The notes beneath the pieces were generated by a model. It ran no database searches. It saw only the letters and a list, made by a program, of their open reading frames with translations, and was not told the origin of the DNA. A stretch of DNA of 64,000 bases from Siphlonurus alternatus (taxonomy: Eukaryota > Arthropoda > Insecta > Ephemeroptera > Siphlonuridae): the NCBI GenBank assembly GCA_949825025.1, contig OX463786.1:18361911-18425910 (forward strand). The letters run 5' to 3'. Shown piece after piece: positions 24,964 through 38,237 of the stretch. A program made the translations under genes and the position numbers. Each line of letters starts with the position of its first letter. Positions within the stretch are counted from its first letter, which is position 1.

Positions 24964-27900
24964 GAATACGTAATAATCTGATATATAGCTACAAATAAAA
25001 GTGCACCGAATTTCAATTTTTAGTAGGGCTAGGGCATCTCCTTGTCAAGCAGACTTTGAAAATATAACTTTCAATTCTCTCATTTAAACTTAAACTGAGA
25101 TAATGGGATGGCAATTTTGGTTACGTTAGAAAATCCCCATTTTTGGAATTTTAAATAGGCGATGTTATAAATCGAAATCAAAGTGTTAGGAATGGAATCG
25201 ATTCGTTTTGCCATGACAAATTCAAAAAAAAAATATAACATCACTTTTCTTTTATCCACAATAAAGTTTGAAGGAACGAAACTTTGAAAATACCAATACC
25301 CCCCCACATGTTCACGGATGGTCACTTTTCCACTTTTTTTAAGGAAGCGAAAGTGACTTTTTGCGCGTCAAGAAGTTGCTCCTTATCGAAACAAGACCTT
25401 TCTACCCATTTTCACCTAATTAATCGTAGCAGGATCCAAGGAATACGTAATAATCTGATATATAGCTACAAATAAAAGTGCACCGAATTTCAATTTTTAG
25501 TAGGGCTAGGGCATCTCCTTGTCAAGCAGACTTTGAAAATATAACTTTCAACTCTATCCCTTAAACTAAAACTGAGATAATGGGATGGCAATTTTGTTTA
25601 CGTTAGAAAAACCCCTTTTTTGGAATTTTAAAAAGTCGATGTTATAAATTGAAATTAAAGTGTTAGGAATGGAATCGATTCGTTTTGCCATGACAAATTA
25701 AAAAAAAAATACAACATCACTCTCCTTTTATCTAAAAGAAAGTTTCAAGGAACGAAACTTTGAAAATTCCAATACCCCCCCACATGTTCACGGATGGTCA
25801 CTTTTCCACTTTTTTTAAGGATGCGAAAGTGACTTTTTGCGCGTCAAGAAGTTGATCCTTATCAAAACAAGACCTTTCTACCCATTTTCACCAAATTAAT
25901 CGCAGCAGGATCCAAGGAATACGTAATAATCTGATATATAGCTACAAATAAAAGTGCACCGAATTTCAATTTTTAGTAGGGCTAGGGCATCTCCTTGTCA
26001 AGCAGACTTTGAAAATATAATTTTCAACTCTATCCCTTAAACTTAAACTGAGATAATGGGATGGCAATTTTGGTTACGTTAGAAAAACCCCATTTTTGGA
26101 ATTTTAAAAAGTCGATGTTATAAAACGAAATCAAAGTGTTAGGAATGGAATTGATTCGTTTTGCAATGACAAATTAAAAAAAAAATATAACATTACTCTC
26201 CTTGCAACTACAAGAAAGTTTTCAGGAACGAAACTTTGAAAATACCAATACCCCCCCACATGTTCACGAAGGGTCACTTTTCCACTTTTTTTAAGGTGGC
26301 GAAAGTGACTTTTTGCGCGTTAAAAAGTTGCTCCTTATCGAAACAAGACCTTTCAACCCATTTTCACCAAATTAATCGCAGCAGGATCCAAGGAATACGT
26401 AATAATCTGATATATAGCTACAAATAAAAGTGCACCGAATTTCAATTTTTAGTAGGGCTAGGGCATCTCCTTGTCAAGCAGACTTTGAAAATATAACTTT
26501 CAACTCTCTCCCTTAATTTTAAACTGAGATAATGGGATGGCAATTTTGGTTACGTTAGAAAAACCCCATTTTTGGAATTTTAAAAAGTCGATGTTATAAA
26601 TCGAAATCAAAGTGTTAGGAATGGAATCGATTCGTTTTGCCATGACAAATTCAAAAAAAAATATAACATCACTTTTCTTTTATCAACAATAAAGTTTGAA
26701 GGAACGAAACTTTGAAAATACCAATACCCCCCCACATGTTCACGGATGGTCACTTTTCCACTTTTTTTAAGGATGCGAAAGTGACTTTTTGCGCGTCAAG
26801 AAGTTGATCCTTATCGAAACAAGACCTTTCTACCCATTTTCACCAAATTAATCGCAGCAGGATCCAAGAAATACGTAATAATCTGATATATAGCTACAAA
26901 TAAAAGTGCACCGAATTTCAATTTTTAGTAGGGCTAGGGCATCTCCTTGTCAAGCAGACTTTGAAAATATAACTTTCAATTCTCTCATTTAAACTTAAAC
27001 TGAGATAATGGGATGGCAATTTTGGTTACGTTAGAAAATCCCCATTTTTGGAATTTTAAATAGGCGATGTTATAAATCGAAATCAAAGTGTTAGGAATGG
27101 AATCGATTCGTTTTGCCATGACAAATTCAAAAAAAAAATATAACATCACTTTTCTTTTATCCACAATAAAGTTTGAAGGAACGAAACTTTGAAAATACCA
27201 ATACCCCCCCACATGTTCACGGATGGTCACTTTTCCACTTTTTTTAAGGAAGCGAAAGTGACTTTTTGCGCGTCAAGAAGTTGCTCCTTATCGAAACAAG
27301 ACCTTTCTACCCATTTTCACCTAATTAATCGTAGCAGGATCCAAGGAATACGTAATAATCTGATATATAGCTACAAATAAAAGTGCACCGAATTTCAATT
27401 TTTAGTAGGGCTAGGGCATCTCCTTGTCAAGCAGACTTTGAAAATATAACTTTCAACTCTATCCCTTAAACTAAAACTGAGATAATGGGATGGCAATTTT
27501 GGTTACGTTAGAAAAACCCCTTTTTTGGAATTTTAAAAAGTCGATGTTATAAATTGAAATTAAAGTGTTAGGAATGGAATCGATTCGTTTTGCCATGACA
27601 AATTAAAAAAAAAATACAACATCACTCTCCTTTTATCTAAAAGAAAGTTTCAAGGAACGAAACTTTGAAAATTCCAATACCCCCCCACATGTTCACGGAT
27701 GGTCACTTTTCCACTTTTTTTAAGGATGCGAAAGTGACTTTTTGCGCGTCAAGAAGTTGATCCTTATCAAAACAAGACCTTTCTACCCATTTTCACCAAA
27801 TTAATCGCAGCAGGATCCAAGGAATACGTAATAATCTGATATATAGCTACAAATAAAAGTGCACCGAATTTCAATTTTTAGTAGGGCTAGGGCATCTCCT

Positions 27901-28773
27901 TGTCAAGCAGACTTTGAAAATATAATTTTCAACTCTATCCCTTAAACTTAAACTGAGATAATGGGATGGCAATTTTGGTTACGTTAGAAAAACCCCATTT
28001 TTGGAATTTTAAAAAGTCGATGTTATAAAACGAAATCAAAGTGTTAGGAATGGAATTGATTCGTTTTGCAATGACAAATTAAAAAAAAAATATAACATTA
28101 CTCTCCTTGCAACTACAAGAAAGTTTTCAGGAACGAAACTTTGAAAATACCAATACCCCCCCACATGTTCACGAAGGGTCACTTTTCCACTTTTTTTAAG
28201 GTGGCGAAAGTGACTTTTTGCGCGTTAAAAAGTTGCTCCTTATCGAAACAAGACCTTTCAACCCATTTTCACCAAATTAATCGCAGCAGGATCCAAGGAA
28301 TACGTAATAATCTGATATATAGCTACAAATAAAAGTGCACCGAATTTCAATTTTTAGTAGGGCTAGGGCATCTCCTTGTCAAGCAGACTTTGAAAATATA
28401 ACTTTCAACTCTCTCCCTTAATTTTAAACTGAGATAATGGGATGGCAATTTTGGTTACGTTAGAAAAACCCCATTTTTGGAATTTTAAAAAGTCGATGTT
28501 ATAAATCGAAATCAAAGTGTTAGGAATGGAATCGATTCGTTTTGCCATGACAAATTCAAAAAAAAATATAACATCACTTTTCTTTTATCAACAATAAAGT
28601 TTGAAGGAACGAAACTTTGAAAATACCAATACCCCCCCACATGTTCACGGATGGTCACTTTTCCACTTTTTTTAAGGATGCGAAAGTGACTTTTTGCGCG
28701 TCAAGAAGTTGATCCTTATCGAAACAAGACCTTTCTACCCATTTTCACCAAATTAATCGCAGCAGGATCCAAG
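24964..28773 (+). repeat. Near-perfect tandem duplication of a four-monomer block (2 x 1905 bp)
   Basis: Copy 1 is about 24964-26868 and copy 2 about 26869-28773. Shared rare variants are TTAAACTAAAACTG, TATCTAAAAGAAAG, CCTTAATTTTAAACTG, TATCAACAATAAAG and GATCCAAGAAATACG. One visible difference is ATTTTGTTTACG near 25605 against ATTTTGGTTACG near 27510. Confidence 0.88.
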
Positions 28774-31700
28774 AAATACGTAATAATCTGATATATAGCT
28801 ACAAATAAAAGTGCACCGAATTTCAATTTTTAGTAGGGCTAGGGCATCTCCTTGTCAAGCAGACTTTGAAAATATAATTTTCAACTCTATCCCTTAAACT
28901 TAAACTGAGATAATGGGATGGCAATTTTGGTTACGTTAGAAAAACCCCATTTTTGGAATTTTAAAAAGTCGATGTTATAAAACGAAATCAAAGTGTTAGG
29001 AATGGAATTGATTCGTTTTGCAATGACAAATTAAAAAAAAAATATAACATTACTCTCCTTGCAACTACAAGAAAGTTTTCAGGAACGAAACTTTGAAAAT
29101 ACCAATACCCCCCCACATGTTCACGAAGGGTCACTTTTCCACTTTTTTTAAGGTGGCGAAAGTGACTTTTTGCGCGTTAAAAAGTTGCTCCTTATCGAAA
29201 CAAGACCTTTCAACCCATTTTCACCAAATTAATCGCAGCAGGATCCAAGGAATACGTAATAATCTGATATATAGCTACAAATAAAAGTGCACCGAATTTC
29301 AATTTTTAGTAGGGCTAGGGCATCTCCTTGTCAAGCAGAATTTGAAAATATAACTTTCAACTCTCTCCCTTAAACTTAAACTGAGATAATGGGATGGCAA
29401 TTTTGGTTACGTTAGAAAAACCCCTTTTTTGGAATTTTAAAAAGTCGATGTTATAAATCGAAATCAAAGTGTTAGGAATGGAATCGATTCGTTTTGCCAT
29501 GACAAATTAAAAAAAAAAAAATACAACATCACTCTCCTTTTATCTACAAGAAAGTTTTAAGGATCGAAACTTTGAAAATTCCAATACCCCCCCACATGTT
29601 CACGGATGGTCACTTTTCAACTTTTTTTAAGGAAGCGAAAGTGACTTTTTGCGCGTCAAGAAGTTGCTCCTTATCGAAACAAGACCTTTCTACCCATTTT
29701 CACCAAATTAATCGTAGCAGGATCCAAGGAATACGTAATAATCTGATATATAGCTACAAATAAAAGTGCACCGAATTTCAATTTTTAGTAGGGCTAGGGC
29801 ATCTCCTTGTCAAGCAGAATTTGAAAATATAATTTTCAACTCTCTCCCTTAAACATAAACTGAGATAATGGGATGGGAATTTTGTTTACGTTAGAAAAAC
29901 CCCTTTTTTGGAATTTTAAAAAGTCGATGTTATAAATCGAAATCAAAGTGTTAGGAATGGAATCGATTCCTTTTACCATGACAAATTAAAAAAAAATACA
30001 ACATCACTCTCCTTTTATCTACAAGAAAGTTTTAAGGATCGAAACTTTGAAAATTCCAATACCCCCCCACATGTTCACGGATGGTCACTTTTCAACTTTT
30101 TTTAAGGAAGCGAAAGTGACTTTTTGCGCGTTAAGAAGTTGCTTCTTATCGAAACAAGACCTTTCTACCCATTTTCACCAAATTAATCGTAGCAGGATCC
30201 AAGGAATACGTAATAATCTGATATATAGCTACAAATAAAAGTGCACCGAATTTCAATTTTTAGTAGGGCTAGGGCATCTCCTTGTCAAGCAGACTTTGAA
30301 AATATAACTTTCAACTCTATCCCTTAAACTTAAACTGAGATAATGGGATGGCAATTTTGGTTACGTTAGAAAAACCCCTTTTTTGGAATTTTAAAAAGTC
30401 GATGTTATAAATTGAAATCAAAGTGTTAGGAATGGAATCGATTCGTTTTGCCATGACAAATTAAAATAAAAAATACAACATCACTCTCCTTTTATCTACA
30501 AGAAAGTTTCAAGGAACGAAACTTTGAAAATTCCAATACCCCCCCACATGTTCACGGATGGTCACTTTTCAACTTTTTTTAAGGAAGCGAAAGTGACTTT
30601 TTGCGCTTCAAGAAGTTGCTCCTTATCGAAACAAGACCTTTCTACCCATTTTCACCAAATTAATCGTAGCAGGATCCAAGGAATACGTAATAATCTGATA
30701 TATAGCTACAAATATAAGTGCACCGAATTTCAATTTTTAGTAGGGCTAGGGCATCTCCTTGTCAAGCAGACTTTGAAAATATAACTTTCAACTCTATCCC
30801 TTAAACTTAAACTGAGATAATGGGATGGCAATTTTGGTTACGTTAGAAAAACCCCTTTTTTTGAATTTTAAAAAGTCGATGTTATAAATTGAAATTAAAG
30901 TGTTAGGAATGGAATCGATTCGTTTTGCCATGACAAATTAAAAAAAAATACAACATCACTCTCCTTTTATCTACAAGAAAGTTTCAAGGAACGAAACTTT
31001 GAAAATTCCAATACCCCCCCACATGTTCACGGATGGTCACTTTTCCACTTTTTTTAAGAATGCGAAAGTGACTTTTTGCGCGTCAAGAAGTTGATCCTTA
31101 TCAAAACAAGACCTTTCTACCCATTTTCACCAAATTAATCGCAGCAGGATCCAAGGAATACGTAATAATCTGATATATAGCTACAAATAAAAGTGCACCG
31201 AATTTCAATTTTTAGTAGGGCTAGGGCATCTCCTTGTCAAGCAGACTTTGAAAATATAACTTTCAATTCTCTCATTTAAACTTAAACTGAGATAATGGGA
31301 TGGCAATTTTGGTTACGTTAGAAAAACCCCTTTTTTGGAATTTTAAAAAGTCGATGTTATAAATTGAAATTAAAGTGTTAGGAATGGAATCGATTCGTTT
31401 TGCCATGACAAATTAAAAAAAAAATACAACATCACTCTCCTTTTATCTAAAAGAAAGTTTCAAGGAACGAAACTTTGAAAATTCCAATACCCCCCCACAT
31501 GTTCACGGATGGTCACTTTTCCACTTTTTTTAAGGATGCGAAAGTGACTTTTTGCGCGTCAAGAAGTTGATCCTTATCAAAACAAGACCTTTCTACCCAT
31601 TTTCACCAAATTAATCGCAGCAGGATCCAAGGAATACGTAATAATCTGATATATAGCTACAAATAAAAGTGCACCGAATTTCAATTTTTAGTAGGGCTAG

Positions 31701-34700
31701 GGCATCTCCTTGTCAAGCAGACTTTGAAAATATAATTTTCAACTCTATCCCTTAAACTTAAACTGAGATAATGGGATGGCAATTTTGGTTACGTTAGAAA
31801 AACCCCATTTTTGGAATTTTAAAAAGTCGATGTTATAAAACGAAATCAAAGTGTTAGGAATGGAATTGATTCGTTTTGCAATGACAAATTAAAAAAAAAA
31901 TATAACATTACTCTCCTTGCAACTACAAGAAAGTTTTCAGGAACGAAACTTTGAAAATACCAATACCCCCCCACATGTTCACGAATGGTCACTTTTCCAC
32001 TTTTTTTAAGGTGCCGAAAGTGACTTTTTGCGCGTTAAAAAGTTGCTCCTTATCGAAACAAGACCTTTCAACCCATTTTCACCAAATTAATCGCAGCAGG
32101 ATCCAAGGAATACGTAATAATCTGATATATAGCTACAAATAAAAGTGCACCGAATTTCAATTTTTAGTAGGGCTAGGGCATCTCCTTGTCAAGCAGACTT
32201 TGAAAATATAACTTTCAACTCTCTCCCTTAAACTTAAACTGAGATAATGGGATGGCAATTTTGGTTACGTTAGAAAAACCCCATTTTTGGAATTTTAAAA
32301 AGTCGATGTTATAAATCGAAATCAAAGTGTTAGGAATGGAATCGATTCGTTTTGCCATGACAAATTCAAAAAAAAATATAACATCACTTTTCTTTTATCA
32401 ACAATAAAGTTTGAAGGAACGAAACTTTGAAAATACCAATACCCCCCCACATGTTCACGGATGGTCACTTTTCCACTTTTTTTAAGGATGCGAAAGTGAC
32501 TTTTTGCGCGTCAAGAAGTTGATCCTTATCGAAACAAGACCTTTCTACCCATTTTCACCAAATTAATCGCAGCAGGATCCAAGGAATACGTAATAATCTG
32601 ATATATAGCTACAAATAAAAGTGCACCGAATTTCAATTTTTAGTAGGGCTAGGGCATCTCCTTGTCAAGCAGACTTTGAAAATATAATTTTCAACTCTAT
32701 CCCTTAAACTTAAACTGAGATAATGGGATGGCAATTTTGGTTACGTTAGAAAACCCCCATTTTTGGAATTTTAAAAAGTCGATGTTATAAAACGAAATCA
32801 AAGTGTTAGGAATGGAATTGATTCGTTTTGCAATGACAAATTAAAAAAAAAATATAACATTACTCTCCTTGCAACTACAAGAAAGTTTTCAGGAACGAAA
32901 CTTTGAAAATACCAATACCCCCCCACATGTTCACGAAGGGTCACTTTTCCACTTTTTTTAAGGTGGCGAAAGTGACTTTTTGCGCGTTAAAAAGTTGCTC
33001 CTTATCGAAACAAGACCTTTCAACCCATTTTCACCAAATTAATCGCAGCAGGATCCAAGGAATACGTAATAATCTGATATATAGCTACAAATAAAAGTGC
33101 ACCGAATTTCAATTTTTAGTAGGGCTAGGGCATCTCCTTGTCAAGCAGAATTTGAAAATATAACTTTCAACTCTCTCCCTTAAACTTAAACTGAGATAAT
33201 GGGATGGCAATTTTGGTTACGTTAGAAAAACCCCTTTTTTGGAATTATAAAAAGTCGATGTTATAAATCGAAATCAAAGTGTTAGGAATGGAATCGATTC
33301 GTTTTGCCATGACAAATTAAAAAAAAAAAAATACAACATCACTCTCCTTTTATCTACAAGAAAGTTTTAAGGATCGAAACTTTGAAAATTCCAATACCCC
33401 CCCACATGTTCACGGATGGTCACTTTTCAACTTTTTTTAAGGAAGCGAAAGTGACTTTTTGCGCGTCAAGAAGTTGCTCCTTATCGAAACAAGACCTTTC
33501 TACCCATTTTCACCAAATTAATCGTAGCAGGATCCAAGGAATACGTAATAATCTGATATATAGCTACAAATAAAAGTGCACCGAATTTCAATTTTTAGTA
33601 GGGCTAGGGCATCTCCTTGTCAAGCAGAATTTGAAAATATAATTTTCAACTCTCTCCCTTAAACATAAACTGAGATAATGGGATGGGAATTTTGTTTACG
33701 TTAGAAAAACCCCTTTTTTGGAATTTTAAAAAGTCGATGTTATAAATCGAAATCAAAGTGTTAGGAATGGAATCGATTCCTTTTACCATGACAAATTAAA
33801 AAAAAATACAACATCACTCTCCTTTTATCTACAAGAAAGTTTTAAGGATCGAAACTTTGAAAATTCCAATACCCCCCCACATGTTCACGGATGGTCACTT
33901 TTCAACTTTTTTTAAGGAAGCGAAAGTGACTTTTTGCGCGTTAAGAAGTTGCTTCTTATCGAAACAAGACCTTTCTACCCATTTTCACCAAATTAATCGT
34001 AGCAGGATCCAAGGAATACGTAATAATCTGATATATAGCTACAAATAAAAGTGCACCGAATTTCAATTTTTAGTAGGGCTAGGGCATCTCCTTGTCAAGC
34101 AGACTTTGAAAATATAACTTTCAACTCTATCCCTTAAACTTAAACTGAGATAATGGGATGGCAATTTTGGTTACGTTAGAAAAACCCCTTTTTTGGAATT
34201 TTAAAAAGTCGATGTTATAAATTGAAATCAAAGTGTTAGGAATGGAATCGATTCGTTTTGCCATGACAAATTAAAATAAAAAATACAACATCACTCTCCT
34301 TTTATCTACAAGAAAGTTTCAAGGAACGAAACTTTGAAAATTCCAATACCCCCCCACATGTTCACGGATGGTCACTTTTCAACTTTTTTTAAGGAAGCGA
34401 AAGTGACTTTTTGCGCTTCAAGAAGTTGCTCCTTATCGAAACAAGACCTTTCTACCCATTTTCACCAAATTAATCGTAGCAGGATCCAAGGAATACGTAA
34501 TAATCTGATATATAGCTACAAATATAAGTGCACCGAATTTCAATTTTTAGTAGGGCTAGGGCATCTCCTTGTCAAGCAGACTTTGAAAATATAACTTTCA
34601 ACTCTATCCCTTAAACTTAAACTGAGATAATGGGATGGCAATTTTGGTTACGTTAGAAAAACCCCTTTTTTTGAATTTTAAAAAGTCGATGTTATAAATT

Positions 34701-35097
34701 GAAATTAAAGTGTTAGGAATGGAATCGATTCGTTTTGCCATGACAAATTAAAAAAAAATACAACATCACTCTCCTTTTATCTACAAGAAAGTTTCAAGGA
34801 ACGAAACTTTGAAAATTCCAATACCCCCCCACATGTTCACGGATGGTCACTTTTCCACTTTTTTTAAGGATGCGAAAGTGACTTTTTGCGCGTCAAGAAG
34901 TTGATCCTTATCAAAACAAGACCTTTCTACCCATTTTCACCAAATTAATCGCAGCAGGATCCAAGGAATACGTAATAATCTGATATATAGCTACAAATAA
35001 AAGTGCACCGAATTTCAATTTTTAGTAGGGCTAGGGCATCTCCTTGTCAAGCAGACTTTGAAAATATAATTTTCAACTCTATCCCTTAAACTTAAAC
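27478..35097 (+). repeat. Tandem duplication of an eight-monomer block (2 x ~3810 bp)
   Basis: Positions x and x+3810 match from about 27478 to 31260. Shared variants include the long A-run near 29511/33321, GATTCCTTTTACC (29969/33779), TTAAGAAGTTGCTTCTT, GCGCTTCAAGAAGTTGCTCC (30610/34420) and ACAAATATAAGTG, where loss of the usual stop extends the open frame to 86 codons. A few changes mark time since duplication, for example CCTTAATTTTAAAC against CCTTAAACTTAAAC, AAGAATGCG against AAGGATGCG, and AAGGTGCCG in the copy at 32 kb. It overlaps the preceding four-monomer duplication. Confidence 0.85.
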
Positions 35098-35569
35098 TGA
35101 GATAATGGGATGGCAATTTTGGTTACGTTAGAAAAACCCCATTTTTGGAATTTTAAAAAGTCGATGTTATAAAACGAAATCAAAGTGTTAGGAATGGAAT
35201 TGATTCGTTTTGCAATGACAAATTAAAAAAAAAATATAACATTACTCCCCTTGCAACTACAAGAAAGTTTTCAGGAACGAAACTTTGAAAATACCAATAC
35301 CCCCCCACATGTTCACGAAGGGTCACTTTTCCACTTTTTTTAAGGTGGCGAAAGTGACTTTTTGCGCGTTAAAAAGTTGCTCCTTATCGAAACAAGACCT
35401 TTCAACCCATTTTCACCAAATTAATCGCAGCAGGATCCAAGGAATACGTAATAATCTGATATATAGCTACAAATAAAAGTGCACCGAATTTCAATTTTTA
35501 GTAGGACTAGGGCATCTCCTTGTCAAGCAGACTTTGAAAATATAACTTTCAACTCTCCCCTTAAACTTA

Positions 35570-36520
35570 AACTGAGATAATGGGATGGCAATTTTGGTTA
35601 CGTTAGAAAAACCCCTTATTTGGAATTTTAAAAAGTCGATGTTATAAATCGAAATCAAAGTGTTAGGAATGGAATCGATTCGTTTTGCCATGACAAATTA
35701 AAAAAAAAATATAACATCACTCTCCTTTTATCTACAAGAAAGTTTTAAGGAACGAAACTTTGAAAATTCCAATACCCCCCCACATGTTCACGGATGGTCA
35801 CTTTTCCAATTTTTTAAGGAAGCGAAAGGAACTTTTTGCGCTTCAAGAAGTTAATCCTTATTGAAACAAGACCTTTCTAACCATTTTCACCAAATTAATC
35901 ACAGCAGGATCCAAGGAATACGTAATAATCTGATATATAGCTACAAATAAAAGTGCACCGAATTTCAATTTTTAGTAGGGCTAGGGCATCTCCTTGTCAA
36001 GCAGACTTTGAAAATATAACTTTCAACTCTCCCCTTAAACTTAAACTGAGATAATGGGATGGCAATTTTGGTTACGTTAGAAAAACCCCTTATTTGGAAT
36101 TTTAAAAAGTCGATGTTATAAATCGAAATCAAAGTGTTAGGAATGGAATCGATTCGTTTTGCGATGACAAATTAAAAAAAAAATATAACATCACTCTCCT
36201 TTTATCTACAAGAAAGTTTTAAGGAACGAAACTTTGAAAATTCCAATACCCCCCCATATGTTCACGGATGGTCACTTTTCCAATTTTTTTAAGGAAGCGA
36301 AAGGAACTTTTTGCGCTTCAAGAAGTTAATCCTTATTGAAACAAGACCTTTCTAACCATTTTCACCAAATTAATCACAGCAGGATCCAAGGAATACGTAA
36401 TAATCTGATATATAGCTACAAATAAAAGTGCACCGAATTTCAATTTTTAGTAGGGCTAGGGCATCTCCTTGTCAAGCAGACTTTGAAAATATAACTTTCA
36501 ACTCTCTCCCTTAAACTTAA
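35570..36520 (+). repeat. Single subtype-C monomer duplicated in tandem
   Basis: Two adjacent monomers share AACTCTCCCCTTAAAC, AACCCCTTATTTGG and the otherwise unusual AATCACAGCAGG (35899 and 36374), which points to a one-monomer duplication. Confidence 0.7.
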
Positions 36521-38237
36521 ACGGAGATAATGGGATGGCAATTTTGGTTACGTTAGAAAAACCCCATTTTTGGAATTTTAAAAAGTCGATGTTATAAATC
36601 GAAATCAAAGTGTTAGGAATGGAATCGATTCGTTTTGCCATGACAAATTCAAAAAAAAATATAACATCACTTTTCTTTTATCAACAATAAAGTTTGAAGG
36701 AACGAAACTTTGAAAATACCAATACCCCCCCACATGTTCACGGATGGTCACTTTTCCACTTTTTTTAAGGATGCGAAAGTGACTTTTTGCGCGTCAAGAA
36801 GTTGATCCTTATCGAAACAAGACCTTTCTACCCATTTTCACCTAATTAATCGTAGCAGGATCCAAGGAATACGTAATAATCTGATATATAGCTACAAATA
36901 AAAGTGCACCGAATTTCAATTTTTAGTAGGGCTAGGGCATCTCCTTGTCAAGCAGAATTTGAAAATATAACTTTCAACTCTCTCCCTTAAACTTAAACTG
37001 AGATAATGGGATGGCAATTTTGGTTACGTTAGAAAAACCCCTTTTTTGGAATTTTAAAAAGTCGATGTTATAAATCGAAATCAAAGTGTTAGGAATGGAA
37101 TCGATTCGTTTTGCCATGACAAATTAAAAAAAAAAAAATACAACACCACTCTCCTTTTATCTACAAGAAAGTTTTAAGGATCGAAACTTTGAAAATTCCA
37201 ATACCCCCCCACATGTTCACGGATGGTCACTTTTCAACTTTTTTTAAGGAAGCGAAAGTGACTTTTTGCGCGTCAAGAAGTTGCTCCTTATCGAAACAAG
37301 ACCTTTCTACCCATTTTCACCAAATTAATCGTAGCAGGATCCAAGGAATACGTAATAATCTGATATATAGCTACAAATAAAAGTGCACCGAATTTCAATT
37401 TTTAGTAGGGCTAGGGCATCTCCTTGTCAAGCAGAATTTGAAAATATAATTTTCAACTCTCTCCCTTAAACATAAACTGAGATAATGGGATGGGAATTTT
37501 GTTTACGTTAGAAAAACCCCTTTTTTGGAATTTTAAAAAGTCGATGTTATAAATCGAAATCAAAGTGTTAGGAATGGAATCGATTCGTTTTACCATGAAA
37601 AATTAATAAAAAAATACAACATCACTCTCCTTTTATCTACAAGAAAGTTTTAAGGATCGAAACTTTGAAAATTCCAATACCCCCCCACATGTTCACGGAT
37701 GGTCACTTTTCAACTTTTTTTAAGGAAGCGAAAGTGACTTTTTGTGCGTTAAGAAGTTGCTTCTTATCGAAACAAGACCTTTCTACCCATTTTCACCAAA
37801 TTAATCGTAGCAGGATCCAAGGAATACGTAATAATCTGATATATAGCTACAAATAAAAGTGCACCGAATTTCAATTTTTAGTAGGGCTAGGGCATCTCCT
37901 TGTCAAGCAGACTTTGAAAATATAACTTTCAACTCTATCCCTTAAACTTAAACTGAGATAATGGGATGGCAATTTTGGTTACGTTAGAAAAACCCCTTTT
38001 TTGGAATTTTAAAAAGTCGATGTTATAAATTGAAATCAAAGTGTTAGGAATGGAATCGATTCGTTTTGCCATGACAAATTAAAATAAAAAATACAACATC
38101 ACTCTCCTTTTATCTACAAGAAATTTTCAAGGAACGAAACTTTGAAAATTCCAATACCCCCCCACATGTTCACGGATGGTCACTTTTCAACTTTTTTTAA
38201 GGATGCGAAAGTGACTTTTTGCGCGTCAAGAAGTTGA

